A stretch of 64,000 nucleotides of DNA from Ascaphus truei (Eukaryota; Chordata; Amphibia; Anura; Ascaphidae), in NCBI GenBank assembly GCA_036426205.1, contig CM071570.1:70121429-70185428 (forward strand), given 5' to 3'. Both the position numbers and the translations under genes were made by a program. The notes below the pieces were generated by a model that was not told the DNA's origin, did no database searches, and saw only the letters and a list, made by a program, of their open reading frames with translations. Positions 47,847 to 57,560 of the stretch are shown here, piece by piece (within the stretch, counting starts at the first letter, position 1; each line of letters opens with the position of its first letter).

Positions 47847-48407
47847 AGATATGCAGGGATGAGGCGTCTTAAATACCTGGTTGGTATTAGGGTAATTACA
47901 AAAATCTGCGTGAGATCGCGCCACATACCTACTGCGCATGTGCATGACGTCACCCGGGGCGCCGATACACCACCCCTAAGGATTATGGGTACGGACCGCC
48001 CCCTGCTGCAGTCTGCGCATGCCTACATCAGGCATGAAGACAGGGATATCCAAACTGATCTCTGCCTCCACTTCCGCCAATAGTGACGTCACTGCGGATT
48101 TGTGATAGGTTGACATTCATTGGTGGTGTAGCGGTGTACCTCAACCTATCACAAATCCGCAGTGACGTCACTATGGGCGGAAGTGGAGGCAGAGATCAGT
48201 TTGGATATCCCTGTCTTCATGCCTGATGTAGGCATGCGCAGACTGCAGCAGGGGGCGGTCCGTACCCATAATCCTTAGGGGTGGTGTATCGGCGCCCCGG
48301 GTGACGTCATGCGCATGCGCAGTAGGTATGTGGCGCGATCTCACGCAGATTTTTGTAATTACCCTAATAACAACCAGGTATTTAAGACGCCTCATCCCTG
48401 CATATCC

Positions 48408-48458
48408 CAGACTCCTTGATAAAGGACCTGCTGGTCCGAAACGCGTAGGAGGTGCCTG
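48408..48458 (+). ncRNA. Hammerhead-like motif with U3-A8 core pair, right arm
   Basis: CTCC (48412-48415), TTGATAA (48416-48422), an extra A, helix II GGACC-TGCT-GGTCC (48424-48437), GAA, palindromic ACGCGT (48441-48446), A17 at 48447, then GGAG (48448-48451), which pairs with CTCC. CAG (48408) and CTG (48456) extend helix I past an internal loop. Relative to CUGANGA, both C3 and G8 are changed, to U and A, which keeps their base pair. The match is to the fold, not to the strict consensus. Confidence 0.6.
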
Positions 48459-48563
48459 CTTTTGTCCCCCAAGGGGTGAATTTGTCTCCAACCATGCACT
48501 AAATAAAGGTACTTTTTCTGCTTTACACCTGGCTCCCTGGCTGTGCGCCATTCGTTTTTTCTA

Positions 48564-49534
48564 CTTTCCACAGCCTCATGCCAACTTTTCCTAGCGTGAG
48601 GATTTTTGGAGAAACTCTCCATTCTAGAGCCGCGATTAGCCTCAGTAAACTAATCGAGGCCACTAGAATTGCACAAGTTTCAGAACCTGCTGATAAGTGA
48701 CTTCTTGCCGCTCACCCGGCAATCTGTTTTGGACGGCTGAAAAAATGGCCGATTTATGCCTTTGTTGCCCATTTATCGAGGCTTTCAGAAACGCATTAGG
48801 CATTTTGGCCGAAAAGGCCTCGATAAGTTGGTTATCAAGGCCCCTAAATCTGTAACACAAACATAAACCACCCAATAACAATCTGTAGCCAAGACCTCCC
48901 GAGGAAGAAATTTATCAAAGAAACGATGCTGTAGACAATAGTAACAGAGCTAAAATAGAGGCTAAATGCTTTGGGGCTTTTAGTTTACATACTGTATGAC
49001 TTTTATAAATAAATATGCAAATACTGTATTTCTCAGTGAATAAATTGTACATTTACAACATAACGATGGTATGTTCAGTCATTTCATCATTTCACAAGAG
49101 ATGAAAACATTACATTTCAAAATATAAAAGTTTTCTGTCAGCATGTTGTCCTTTCATATAAAAAGAATAACTCAAAATAATATTCAATCATATTGACAAA
49201 TAATCATTTATAGAAAATGTGTAAAAACTGACCAAACCATGAGTAAAAACTGTGTAGTTGCTTTTGGTCTCAAAAACATTTTCCTTTTTTTTTAATCTAC
49301 TAGCTTGGATATATGCCATGTAAATGTTCAGTGTTTCGTGGCTATTCTCATTTTTGCAAGTTTACTTTTTTTTCGAGTTTCTCCTCCAGTGTTGGAAGAT
49401 AGCTGAGTCATCATGTATATATATCTTAAGAGATCGTGTTTCATTTCTATAAACTCTTTCTTTCTTTCATTAGAAGGTCAATCAATTAAAAAGAGCAGTT
49501 ACGGAAATACACCATTTTTACATACAAAATCTAA
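48564..49534. other. Intergenic DNA, no gene
   Basis: 48564-48850 is the continuation of the CpG-containing repeat interrupted by the palindromic element. The remainder is A/T-rich and looks unique. Confidence 0.6.
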
Positions 49535-49550
49535 TATGTCATCAACAAAA

Positions 49551-51007
49551 CAGACAAAATAGGGGGAGCTAGGGATTAAAAAAATATGCAATTAAAATAC
49601 GTGTATATTGTAAACAGCTGAAACCAGACTTATAAAAAATTTCAATAGTGTGAAAGAGGGGCAAAAACTAATAATAGTGATAAACTTACACGGCCTTGTG
49701 TAAGCACAAACAATCAAAGGTATCTTTGGGATAAGTCCTAGCCCCTTCAAAAGGAGGTGTGAGGGGATCACTGATATATATGGATAATATAATACTCACA
49801 CGGCCCAGTGTGAGTAAAGGTGTGGGGTTGGTTTCTGTGGGGTTAGGTTAACCCATCCAGGGTAATTTCAGACAGGACCGGAAAAATTGCTCATAAGCAA
49901 GACTTCAACAGGAAATCTCTCCTCTGTTGCTTGAAGTCAAGCAATTTTCCTCCCCGGTTCAGCAGTAAAGGGGGATAAGTGAGGCACGGTATCAATGTAA
50001 ATAAAACGACATTTATTTAATAAAATTCAAACATCTTGGAGAACTCACATACAATAAAAACCCCTTGGCTTTCCAGCGTAGCCTAGTGTCCAACTCCCGC
50101 CGCAAGATGCTCCGTCTCCGCATCCAGAGTGCACTCATTGTATGAGCCTGAGGAAGCCGTTTACACGGCGAAACGCGTTGCTCTATTCTTCACCTGTTTG
50201 TGTCCCACGGAGGCTTCCGTAGCCAGTTCCTACAGTCGCAACTGCAGCGCGAGCAGTTCGATGCCATCCTCTGCACTCGGACGCGGAGACGGAGCATCTT
50301 GCGGCGGGAGTTGGACACTAGGCTACGCTGGAAAGCCAAGGGGTTTTTATTGTATGTGAGTTCACAAAGATGTTTGGATTTTATTAAATAATGTCGTTTT
50401 ATTTGCATTGATACCGTGCCTCACTTATCCCCTTTACTGCTGAACCGGGAGGAAATTCTTGACTTCAAGCAACAGAGGAGAGATTTCCTGTTGAAGTCTT
50501 GCTTATGAGCAATTTTTCCGGGTCCTGTCTGCATTACCCTGGATGGGTTAACCTAACCCACAGATACCAACCCCACACCTTTACTCACACTGGGCCGTGT
50601 GAGTATTATATTATCCATATATATCAGTGATCCCCTCACACCTCCTTTTGGACGGGCTAGAACTTATCCCAAAGATACCTTTGATTGTCTGTGCTTACAC
50701 AAGGCCGTGTAAGTTTACCACTATTATCAGTTTTCACACTACTGAAAGTTTTTATAACTCTGGTTTCAGCTGTTTACAATATACACGTCTTTTAATTGCA
50801 TATTTTTTTAATCCCTCGCTCCCCCTATTTTGTCTGTTTTCCACGTTTATCAAGGGTTTTGGATTATCCCTATTCTGGGGTTGAAGCAGAAGGGATTAAA
50901 GGGTTGTCTCCAAGTACCTGAAGAGATCACATTTGTTGGCTATATCCTTCTGTTTATATACCACTTCTGATCTGCAACTCAAGGTAAGCGCCTGGTTTTC
51001 TCTCTTT
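49551..51007 (+). mobile_element. Palindromic retroposon-like element with 16-bp target duplication
   Basis: TATGTCATCAACAAAA (49535-49550) and TATGTCATTAACAAAA (51008-51023) flank it, with one mismatch. Arms 49551-about 50135 and about 50273-50842 are reverse complements. A one-sided tail (50843-51007) contains GTAAGCGCCTGG and ends in CTCTCTTTT. A hammerhead core lies in the central loop at 50144-50183. The element was later copied, with its surroundings, into the inverted repeat ending at 55577. Confidence 0.85.
50144..50183 (+). ncRNA. Hammerhead ribozyme candidate, canonical boxes
   Basis: GAGC (50144-50147), canonical CTGAGGA (50148-50154), one extra A, helix II GCCGT-TTAC-ACGGC (50156-50169), GAA (50170-50172), palindromic ACGCGT (50173-50178), U17 (50179), then GCTC (50180-50183), which pairs with GAGC. 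All conserved core bases are present. The extra A beside helix II and the short 4-bp helix I are the doubtful points. The palindromic helix III implies a dimeric fold, as in other minimal animal hammerheads. Confidence 0.7.
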
Positions 51008-52246
51008 TATGTCATTAACAAAAGGCCTTCAATATATCTTGGTTCCAACAAAACTAAAAGGAACTCTGACTGCATCACTATTACTATCTGATTTTAATCT
51101 CATGTCCAGTAGAATACATTGATTATTGAATGCAGCTTTATAGCAGTATTGCTTCCTCTATTTATTTATTTTTTGCATCATCTTACAGTATGTTTCACAC
51201 AAAAGGCACAACTTAATATAAAATGATCAACGTCATCCATCAGGTATGAAAGACAATACAATTGTTTATACATACAGCACATACACCCGCACATACATAC
51301 TGTATACTGTATGTGTATACGCATGACATTGAATGGTGTAAATATATAATTAAGAGAATGTTGCATTGCATATATTGATATTTAATACTTGAGAAGTAAT
51401 GGAAATAGAGCCTGGGAAATCATTATAGAGGATCTACTGAAATACTGTAGTGTCACATCTCTCTCAACCATGGTGCCAAAGGAATTAAACCAAAGCCTTG
51501 ATAAAAGGGTCTGGCTATTTGTACTGCATTAAATCATAAAAGGGGTGATGTATCAGGTGGAAAGTAGGGCAAAATGAAAGACTAAAAACTGCCAAACATT
51601 TAAATAGAGAAATATACTGTGGAAATATTCATACAATTACATAATTGTTTGCATAATAAAACAGATTATTTTATGTACAATGTCACTAAAGAGTTTTTGT
51701 AAATTTTCCAGTTCATAAACTGTCAAAGTGAATACTGTATGTAGTTTATTGGCTTATACAGGCATACCCCGTTTTACGTACACCCGCTTTACGTACACTC
51801 GCAAGTACGTACATTTATTTTTAGTTGCACCATATCCCTGTGTACGTATGCATGCTTTGCGAGTACGGACACCAGGGGGCCGCGTGCGTGCGCACCTCAT
51901 CAACACTGCAACCTCCTTCATTGTGGTCTCAACTGAGTGGGGAGTGCAGGTAAGGGTAAGGGGAACGGGGCCAGATGGCAGGGGAACGGGGAGATCGGGC
52001 GCGCCATCAATCAGCAGCTATAGCAGTGATTCCGCCCGCAATGCAGCTCCTGGCTCTTCTCCCTCCTCCCTCTGCTCTCCTCCCTCCTCCCTCCTCCCCT
52101 CCCTCCTCCTCAGAGCTCGCTCTAGCCTCTGCTGCTGCTGCTGTAGAGAGGAAACTTTGCATGTGAGTTACGGAGGAGGAGATGCTTTCTAATGAATTCT
52201 GTCATTTGTGTGTTGGTGTGTAGTGTGTGGTGTTGCTGAGTGTGTG

Positions 52247-52319
<73 letters not shown>

Positions 52320-53745
52320 GTGTGTGTGGGTGTTTGTGTGTGTGTGTTTGTGGTGTGTTGTGTTGGTGTGTGGTGTGTGTGTGTGGTGGTGTGTGTTTTG
52401 TTCTGGCCATGGTTGGGTGCTCCAATATGCCTTAAATACCCATGGGATCATACTCTTGCATGTTGTAGCACTCACCCAGTTTTATTATTATTTGGTTTAA
52501 ATAAGCCGTGGCCCTTGAACCTCCAACTTTGTCGTGTGTTTATTTATGTGTTTTTTTTGGGGGGGGGTGATTAGAGGGGGTAGCTGTCCTCTGAGATCCG
52601 GGTCATGCGGGAACCTTGCAGGAGTAAAAAATGGTTTTGAAGATCTTATAATCCAAAATATTTAATTATCAGGATTATCCATATTCCAGTTTACATAGGC
52701 ATTTTATGACCGCTCCACTATATAGTAAAATGTAAAGAAATCAAAAATAAGAAATAATAAAGAAAAATACTTAAATAACCCAGTAGAGAAAAATATGCAA
52801 TGGAACAACTATCAATGCAGAATTCAGTCAGTGCAAGTGATCAATGTAATGTCGATAGAAACGTACATATTAATGGTTAAAGAAGAATAGGTCCAAATCT
52901 ATTTTCAGACCATAACATGAGAACACAAATTTAAAAATCCAAAAGACCTGAGTCTATTTCCTTCCTCAGCATGGCTGGACCTGAATCAAGTCCTCCAATT
53001 AACCCTTAGGGGTTAGAATGTAAAAAGGTTTGAAAGGCAAAAAACACTATGGGGTGTGCCTCTAAGCCCCATAAATATGTTTGTGTAATAGGTTCAAGGA
53101 TTGGCACGCCCAGTTATTCGGTTATTGTGTATTGACGTATTGTAGTCCACATGGCAATACTGTAACTGCAAACATCATATACAGAATACCTGATGTAAAT
53201 AAATGCTTTGTAACCAAAAAATAATACACGTAGCTTGTATGTGAATAATTTAATGTTCAGCTGATTTTTCTTATAAGTACTTTGGCAATACAACATGTGA
53301 ATGAATGGAAAACTTATTTTTAAAAAACATGTGTTAGGAAGGAAGAAGGAGAGGTCATTCTTCTACTGTAACATGTATTTTTAAACCTGAAAATGGTAGA
53401 AGGGAGTGGTGCAATTTATTGACTGACTGATATATTTTTTGGGACTTTTGATTGTGGACTTTGGTGAAACACAAAGTACGTCATCCTGTACATGACGTGT
53501 TTTATAAATGCCTGTTGCTTCCTAGGTAGACCGATCATCAGTGCCCCCCGCTAGAACCGGCCAAAACGTCCACCCAGTCCCGCTAGCGAAAGTTATATTT
53601 CGCTTTGCGGTGGCGTCGCGGCTCCCGGGCATTTGATTTGTTCGGGGCTGTCACAGAGGTGACAGCCTGTTTGAAAAATCAAATAATTCCCAAGCTTCCA
53701 AAGTCCGCTTCCGTCCATTGCCGCTGGTCCGCGCTACTATAAGCG

Positions 53746-53794
<49 letters not shown>

Positions 53795-55577
53795 CCACAC
53801 ACACACAACAGCACACACACCACACACACACACCCACACACACACACACAACACCACCACACACACACACCACACCCACACACACCCACTCATACACCCC
53901 CAACTCATACACACCCAACACACACACAAGCACATAATGCATTAAGAATAGCATCTCCTCCTCCCGTAACTCACATCAAAGTTTCCCTCTCATACACGCA
54001 GCAGCATCAGGGCTAAGCAGCTCTGAGAGGAGGGAGGGGAGGGAGGGAGGAGGGAGGAGAGCAGAGGGAGGAGGGAGAAGATCCAGGAGCTGCATGCGGG
54101 CGGAATCACTGCTATGCTGCGATTGATGGCCGCCCGATCTCCCCGTTCCCCTGCCATCTGGCCCCGTTCCCCCTTAACCCCTTACCTGCACTCCCCACTC
54201 ATTTGAGACCACAATGAAGGAGGTTGCAGTGTGATGAGGGCGCACCACGCGGACCCCCTGTGTCCGTACTCGCAAGCATGCATACGTACACAGGGATATG
54301 TGTCAACTAAAAATAAATGTACGTCTTGCGAGTGTACGTAAGGCGGGTGTATAACTAAAACGGGGTATGCCTGTATAAGCCAAATAACACTACAGTATTC
54401 ACTTTGAACTTTATGAACTGTGAAACTTTAAAAAACTCTTTAGTGACATTGTACAATAAAATAATCTGTTTTATTATGCACAATTATGTAATGTATGAAT
54501 ATTTCCACAGTATATTTCTCTATTTAAATGTTTGGCAGTTTTTAGTCTTTCATTTGCCCTACTTTCCACCTGATACATCACCCTTTTATGCTTTAATGCA
54601 GTACAATAGCCAGGCCCTTTTATCAAGGCTTTTGGTTTAATTCCTTTTGGCACCATGGTTGAGAGAGATGTTGACACTACAGTATTTCGTAGGATCCTCT
54701 ATATGATTTCCAGGCTCTATTTCCCTTACTTCTCAAGTATTAAATATCAATATATGCAATGCAACATTCTTTCAATTATCATATTACACCATTCAATGTC
54801 ATGCGTATACACATACGTATACAGTAGTATGTGCGGTGTATGCTGTATGTATAAACAATTGTATTGTCTTTCTACCTGATGGTGACGTTGATCATTTTAT
54901 ATATTAAGTTGTGCCTTTTGTGTGAAACTACGGTAAATGGATGCAAAAAATAAAATAGAGGAAGCATACTGCTATAAAGCTGCATTCAATATCAATGTAT
55001 TCTCTGGACATGATTTAAAATCAGATAGTAATAGTGATGCAGTCAGAGTTCCTTTAGTTTTGTTGAACCAAGATATATTGAAGGCCTTTTGTTAATGACA
55101 TAAAAGAGAGAAAACCAGGGCGCTTACTTGAGTTGCAGACAGAAGTGGTATATAACAGAAGTATGACGCCAACAATGTGATCTCTTCAGTACTTGAGACA
55201 ACCCTTTAATCCTTCTGCTTCAACCCCCAAATAGGGATAATCCAAAACCCTTGATAAACGTGAAAACAGACAAAATAGGGGGAGCGAGGGTTAAAAAAAT
55301 ATGCATTAAAAAGACGTGTATATTGTAACAAGCTGAAACCAGAGTTAATAAAACTTTCAGTAGTAGGTGAAAACTGATAATAGTGGTAAACCTTACCCGC
55401 TTGTGTAAGGCACAGACAATCAAAGGATCTTTGGGATAAGTTCTAGCCCGTCCAAAAGGAGGTGTGAGGGGATCACTGTATTATATGGATACTATAATAC
55501 TCCACGGCCAGTGTGAGTAAGAGTGTGGGGTTGGTATCTGTGGGTTAGGTTAACCCATCCAGGGTAATTCGACAGGA
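50522..55577. repeat. Large inverted repeat, arms of about 1.2 kb
   Basis: 50522-51756 (left arm) is repeated in reverse at 54376-55577 (right arm), with the Tigger-like element 51759-54373 exactly between them. The arms include part of the palindromic element at 49551 and its target site, so the duplication is younger than that insertion. The right arm shows many small indels. Confidence 0.85.
51759..54373. mobile_element. Tigger-like non-autonomous element with very long inverted ends
   Basis: Ends CAGGCATACCCCGTTTTA and complement are flanked by TA (51757-51758 and 54374-54375). The inverted ends are about 600 bp long, GC-rich and contain (TG)n on one side and (CA)n on the other. The middle (about 52400-53740) has no transposase ORF. 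A second copy lies at 57561 and a 332-bp relative at 2417. Confidence 0.8.
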
Positions 55578-55711
55578 CGAGGAGAGATTTCCTGTTGAAG
55601 TCTTGCTTATGAGCAATTTTTCCGGGTCCTGTCTGCAATTACCCTGGATGGGTTAACCTAACCCCACAGATACCAACCCCACACCTTTACTCACACTGGG
55701 CCGTGTGAGTA
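55130..55711 (-). mobile_element. Truncated copy of the palindromic element at 49551
   Basis: It runs in reverse from the right arm of the large inverted repeat and then turns back at about 55577 into forward sequence (GAGGAGAGATTTCCTG…GTGTGAGTATTATATT), so the central part with the ribozyme motif is missing. Confidence 0.7.
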
Positions 55712-56650
55712 TTATATTCCCCCCTGCACCTCTCTCCCCCCTGCACCTCTCACCTCTCTCCCCCCCTGCACCTCTCATCTCTCCCCCCAACCCTTTTCAG
55801 CAGCCCCCCCAACCCCTCATGAATGAACTATTTCCCCCCCCCCCATGTTACCCGAAGGCGGTGGCAGAGGTGGTGGCGGCGGCAACAGAGATGGCGGCAG
55901 GGAGAAGCGCGAGGGATGCGCGCTCTAGCAGCAGACCCCGGAAGTTCCAGGTCGCGCTACACTGCTAGAGCGGGACAGGGGGGGGGGGAGGGAGCGCGCT
56001 GTCACACACTGCTGAGCGCGCTCCTTCCTTCCCTACCAGGGAAGGGGGGGAAGTGGGAGTGGGGGGTGAAGTGTGGGGGGGTTGGAGGGGGTGAAGTGGG
56101 GGTGGGTTTGAGGGAGCCATCACGGGCAGCACAGGGTGTCCCGGGGCCGTATGTTGTGCAGGCCTGCTGTAGTGGATCCCCTCTGACGGTGCTTGTTCCT
56201 CCGCGCAGCTACCACTTAGGTGATCTGCTGGGCCTCCTTGCAAGCGTAGCCAGTCTCCCACCCCTCAGTGTCCGCTTTCTCCAGCGGGACCCCAGAGGGC
56301 CCTGGATTAACTGCTGTCAGTCCTGAGATCTCTCCAACTCGAGCCAGCTCTCCCTGTGCATTTCTGCCCATGTGTGTCCAGATTTCCTTTCTCACTCCCG
56401 CCTCTCATTGACTGAGGTCCTATCTATCACAAGTCACATCCTCCTGCAACGGACGTGGATCCCTGATGCAGCAAAGCAAGCTGGGAGTTTAAGTTTTCTA
56501 TTGCAGCACACACAAGAGAGGAGGTAGTTAGGGGGCAGTTTACTGTATGTCTGTCAACTGCATGCACTTCCATGCCGTGTTACATTTAATTTTTTCAGCA
56601 ACTCTTTTGAAATTAGCTGGATAGATGGTCTGGACTTGGCCCACAGGGCT

Positions 56651-56892
56651 CAAGTTAAAGGCCCTCGGTACAAGTTAAAGGCCCCCGGTACAAGTTAAAG
56701 GCCCTCGGTACAAATTAAAGGCCCCCCGGTACAAGTTAAAGGCCCTCGGTACAAGTTAAAGGCCCCCCGGTACAAGTTAAAGGCCCTTGGTACAAGTTAA
56801 AGGCCCTTGGTACAAGTTGAAGGCCCCCCGGTACAAGTTAAAGGCCCTTGGTACAAGTTAAAGGCCTTCGGTACAAGTAAAAGGCCCTCGGT
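56651..56892. repeat. 20/21-bp minisatellite, 12 copies
   Basis: CAAGTTAAAGGCCCTCGGTA recurs at 56651, 56671, 56691, 56711, 56732, 56752, 56773, 56793, 56813, 56834, 56854 and 56874. The unit is 21 bp when it carries CCCCCCGG. Confidence 0.95.
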
Positions 56893-57014
56893 ATATAGTG
56901 ACATGAGACAGGGCTGTCTTTCACTGGACTTGTTGAGATTAATTTGTGTTGCAGTCCTAGGGAGTCAATTCAGCTTATGTGCTGAAGGGGGAATGGATAA
57001 GAGCCATAATATAT

Positions 57015-57165
57015 TACGGGAGTGGCCAACTCCAATTCTCAACGGCCAGGTTTTCAGGATATCCCTGCTTCAGCACAGGTGGTGATTGAGCCATCTGTGC
57101 TGAAGCAGAGAGATCCTTAAACCTGACCTGTTGGTGGCCCTTGAGGACTTGAGTTTACCACCCCA
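57015..57165. mobile_element. hAT-like MITE, diverged
   Basis: GTGGCCAACTCCAATTCTCAA…GGCCAGGTTTTCAGGATATCC and its reverse complement at the other end match the element at 24497. No 8-bp duplication survives. Confidence 0.7.
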
Positions 57166-57560
57166 TGTCTATAATATAGGCTTACCCTTTTGCTGCATTG
57201 CTTTGTGCTATGTTGCAGGCCTGCCCAGCAGCGAAGGGGTTAATTGTATCCTGACAATGCCTGTTTTGAATCCGTTTTAATGCAAACTTGCGACCTAAAT
57301 CCTGTTGGTTTTTTTTCTCTTGCTTTTCAAGGCGCCAGCCCTGCACGGTGTCCGACGCGTTCCGCTTCTGCTGGGTGCTGTTTGTTCACGCCAAAGGTAT
57401 AGTGGTTTAAAGAACATATCCTAGCAATGAAATGTCTTTGCTATGCATCGTACTACTGCACTTTCCCAATCCCGATCCCATGTCTCCCACAGATGGCTGT
57501 TCACCATCATAAAGCACCAATACTACATCCCCCCCCCCCCCATATATAATGTATAATATA

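Larger units (their letters stand above)
47448..48563 (-). mobile_element. Palindromic retroposon-like element with 14-bp target duplication
   Basis: TTTCCACAGCCTCA occurs at 47434-47447 and 48564-48577, directly at both edges. Arms (about 47689-48110 and 48140-48563) are near-perfect reverse complements around a centre near 48125 (GTGACGTCACT on each side). A one-sided tail (47448-47688) ends, read on the minus strand, with GAGCACCCTAATTTTTC…, so the element points left. Each arm carries a hammerhead-like motif. The 120-126-codon frames on both strands are symmetry shadows. Confidence 0.85.
55712..57560. other. Pyrimidine tract, CpG-rich block and minisatellite; no gene
   Basis: 55712-55845 is built from CCCCCCTGCACCTCTC units. 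55850-56330 is CpG-rich with GGCGGC repeats and long G runs. Its 167-codon frame (55823-56326) is compositional and has no domain. A minisatellite follows at 56651 and a hAT-like MITE at 57015. Confidence 0.6.

Noticed and set aside
47591..48551. 120-126-codon ORFs on opposite strands with nearly identical proteins
   Set aside because: They are mirror images produced by the palindromic element, with no homology to known proteins.
52189..52574. Overlapping long frames rich in Cys/Val or His/Thr
   Set aside because: They are translations of (TG)n/(CA)n microsatellites in all frames and not genes. The same applies at 53651-53954 and 57919-58744.
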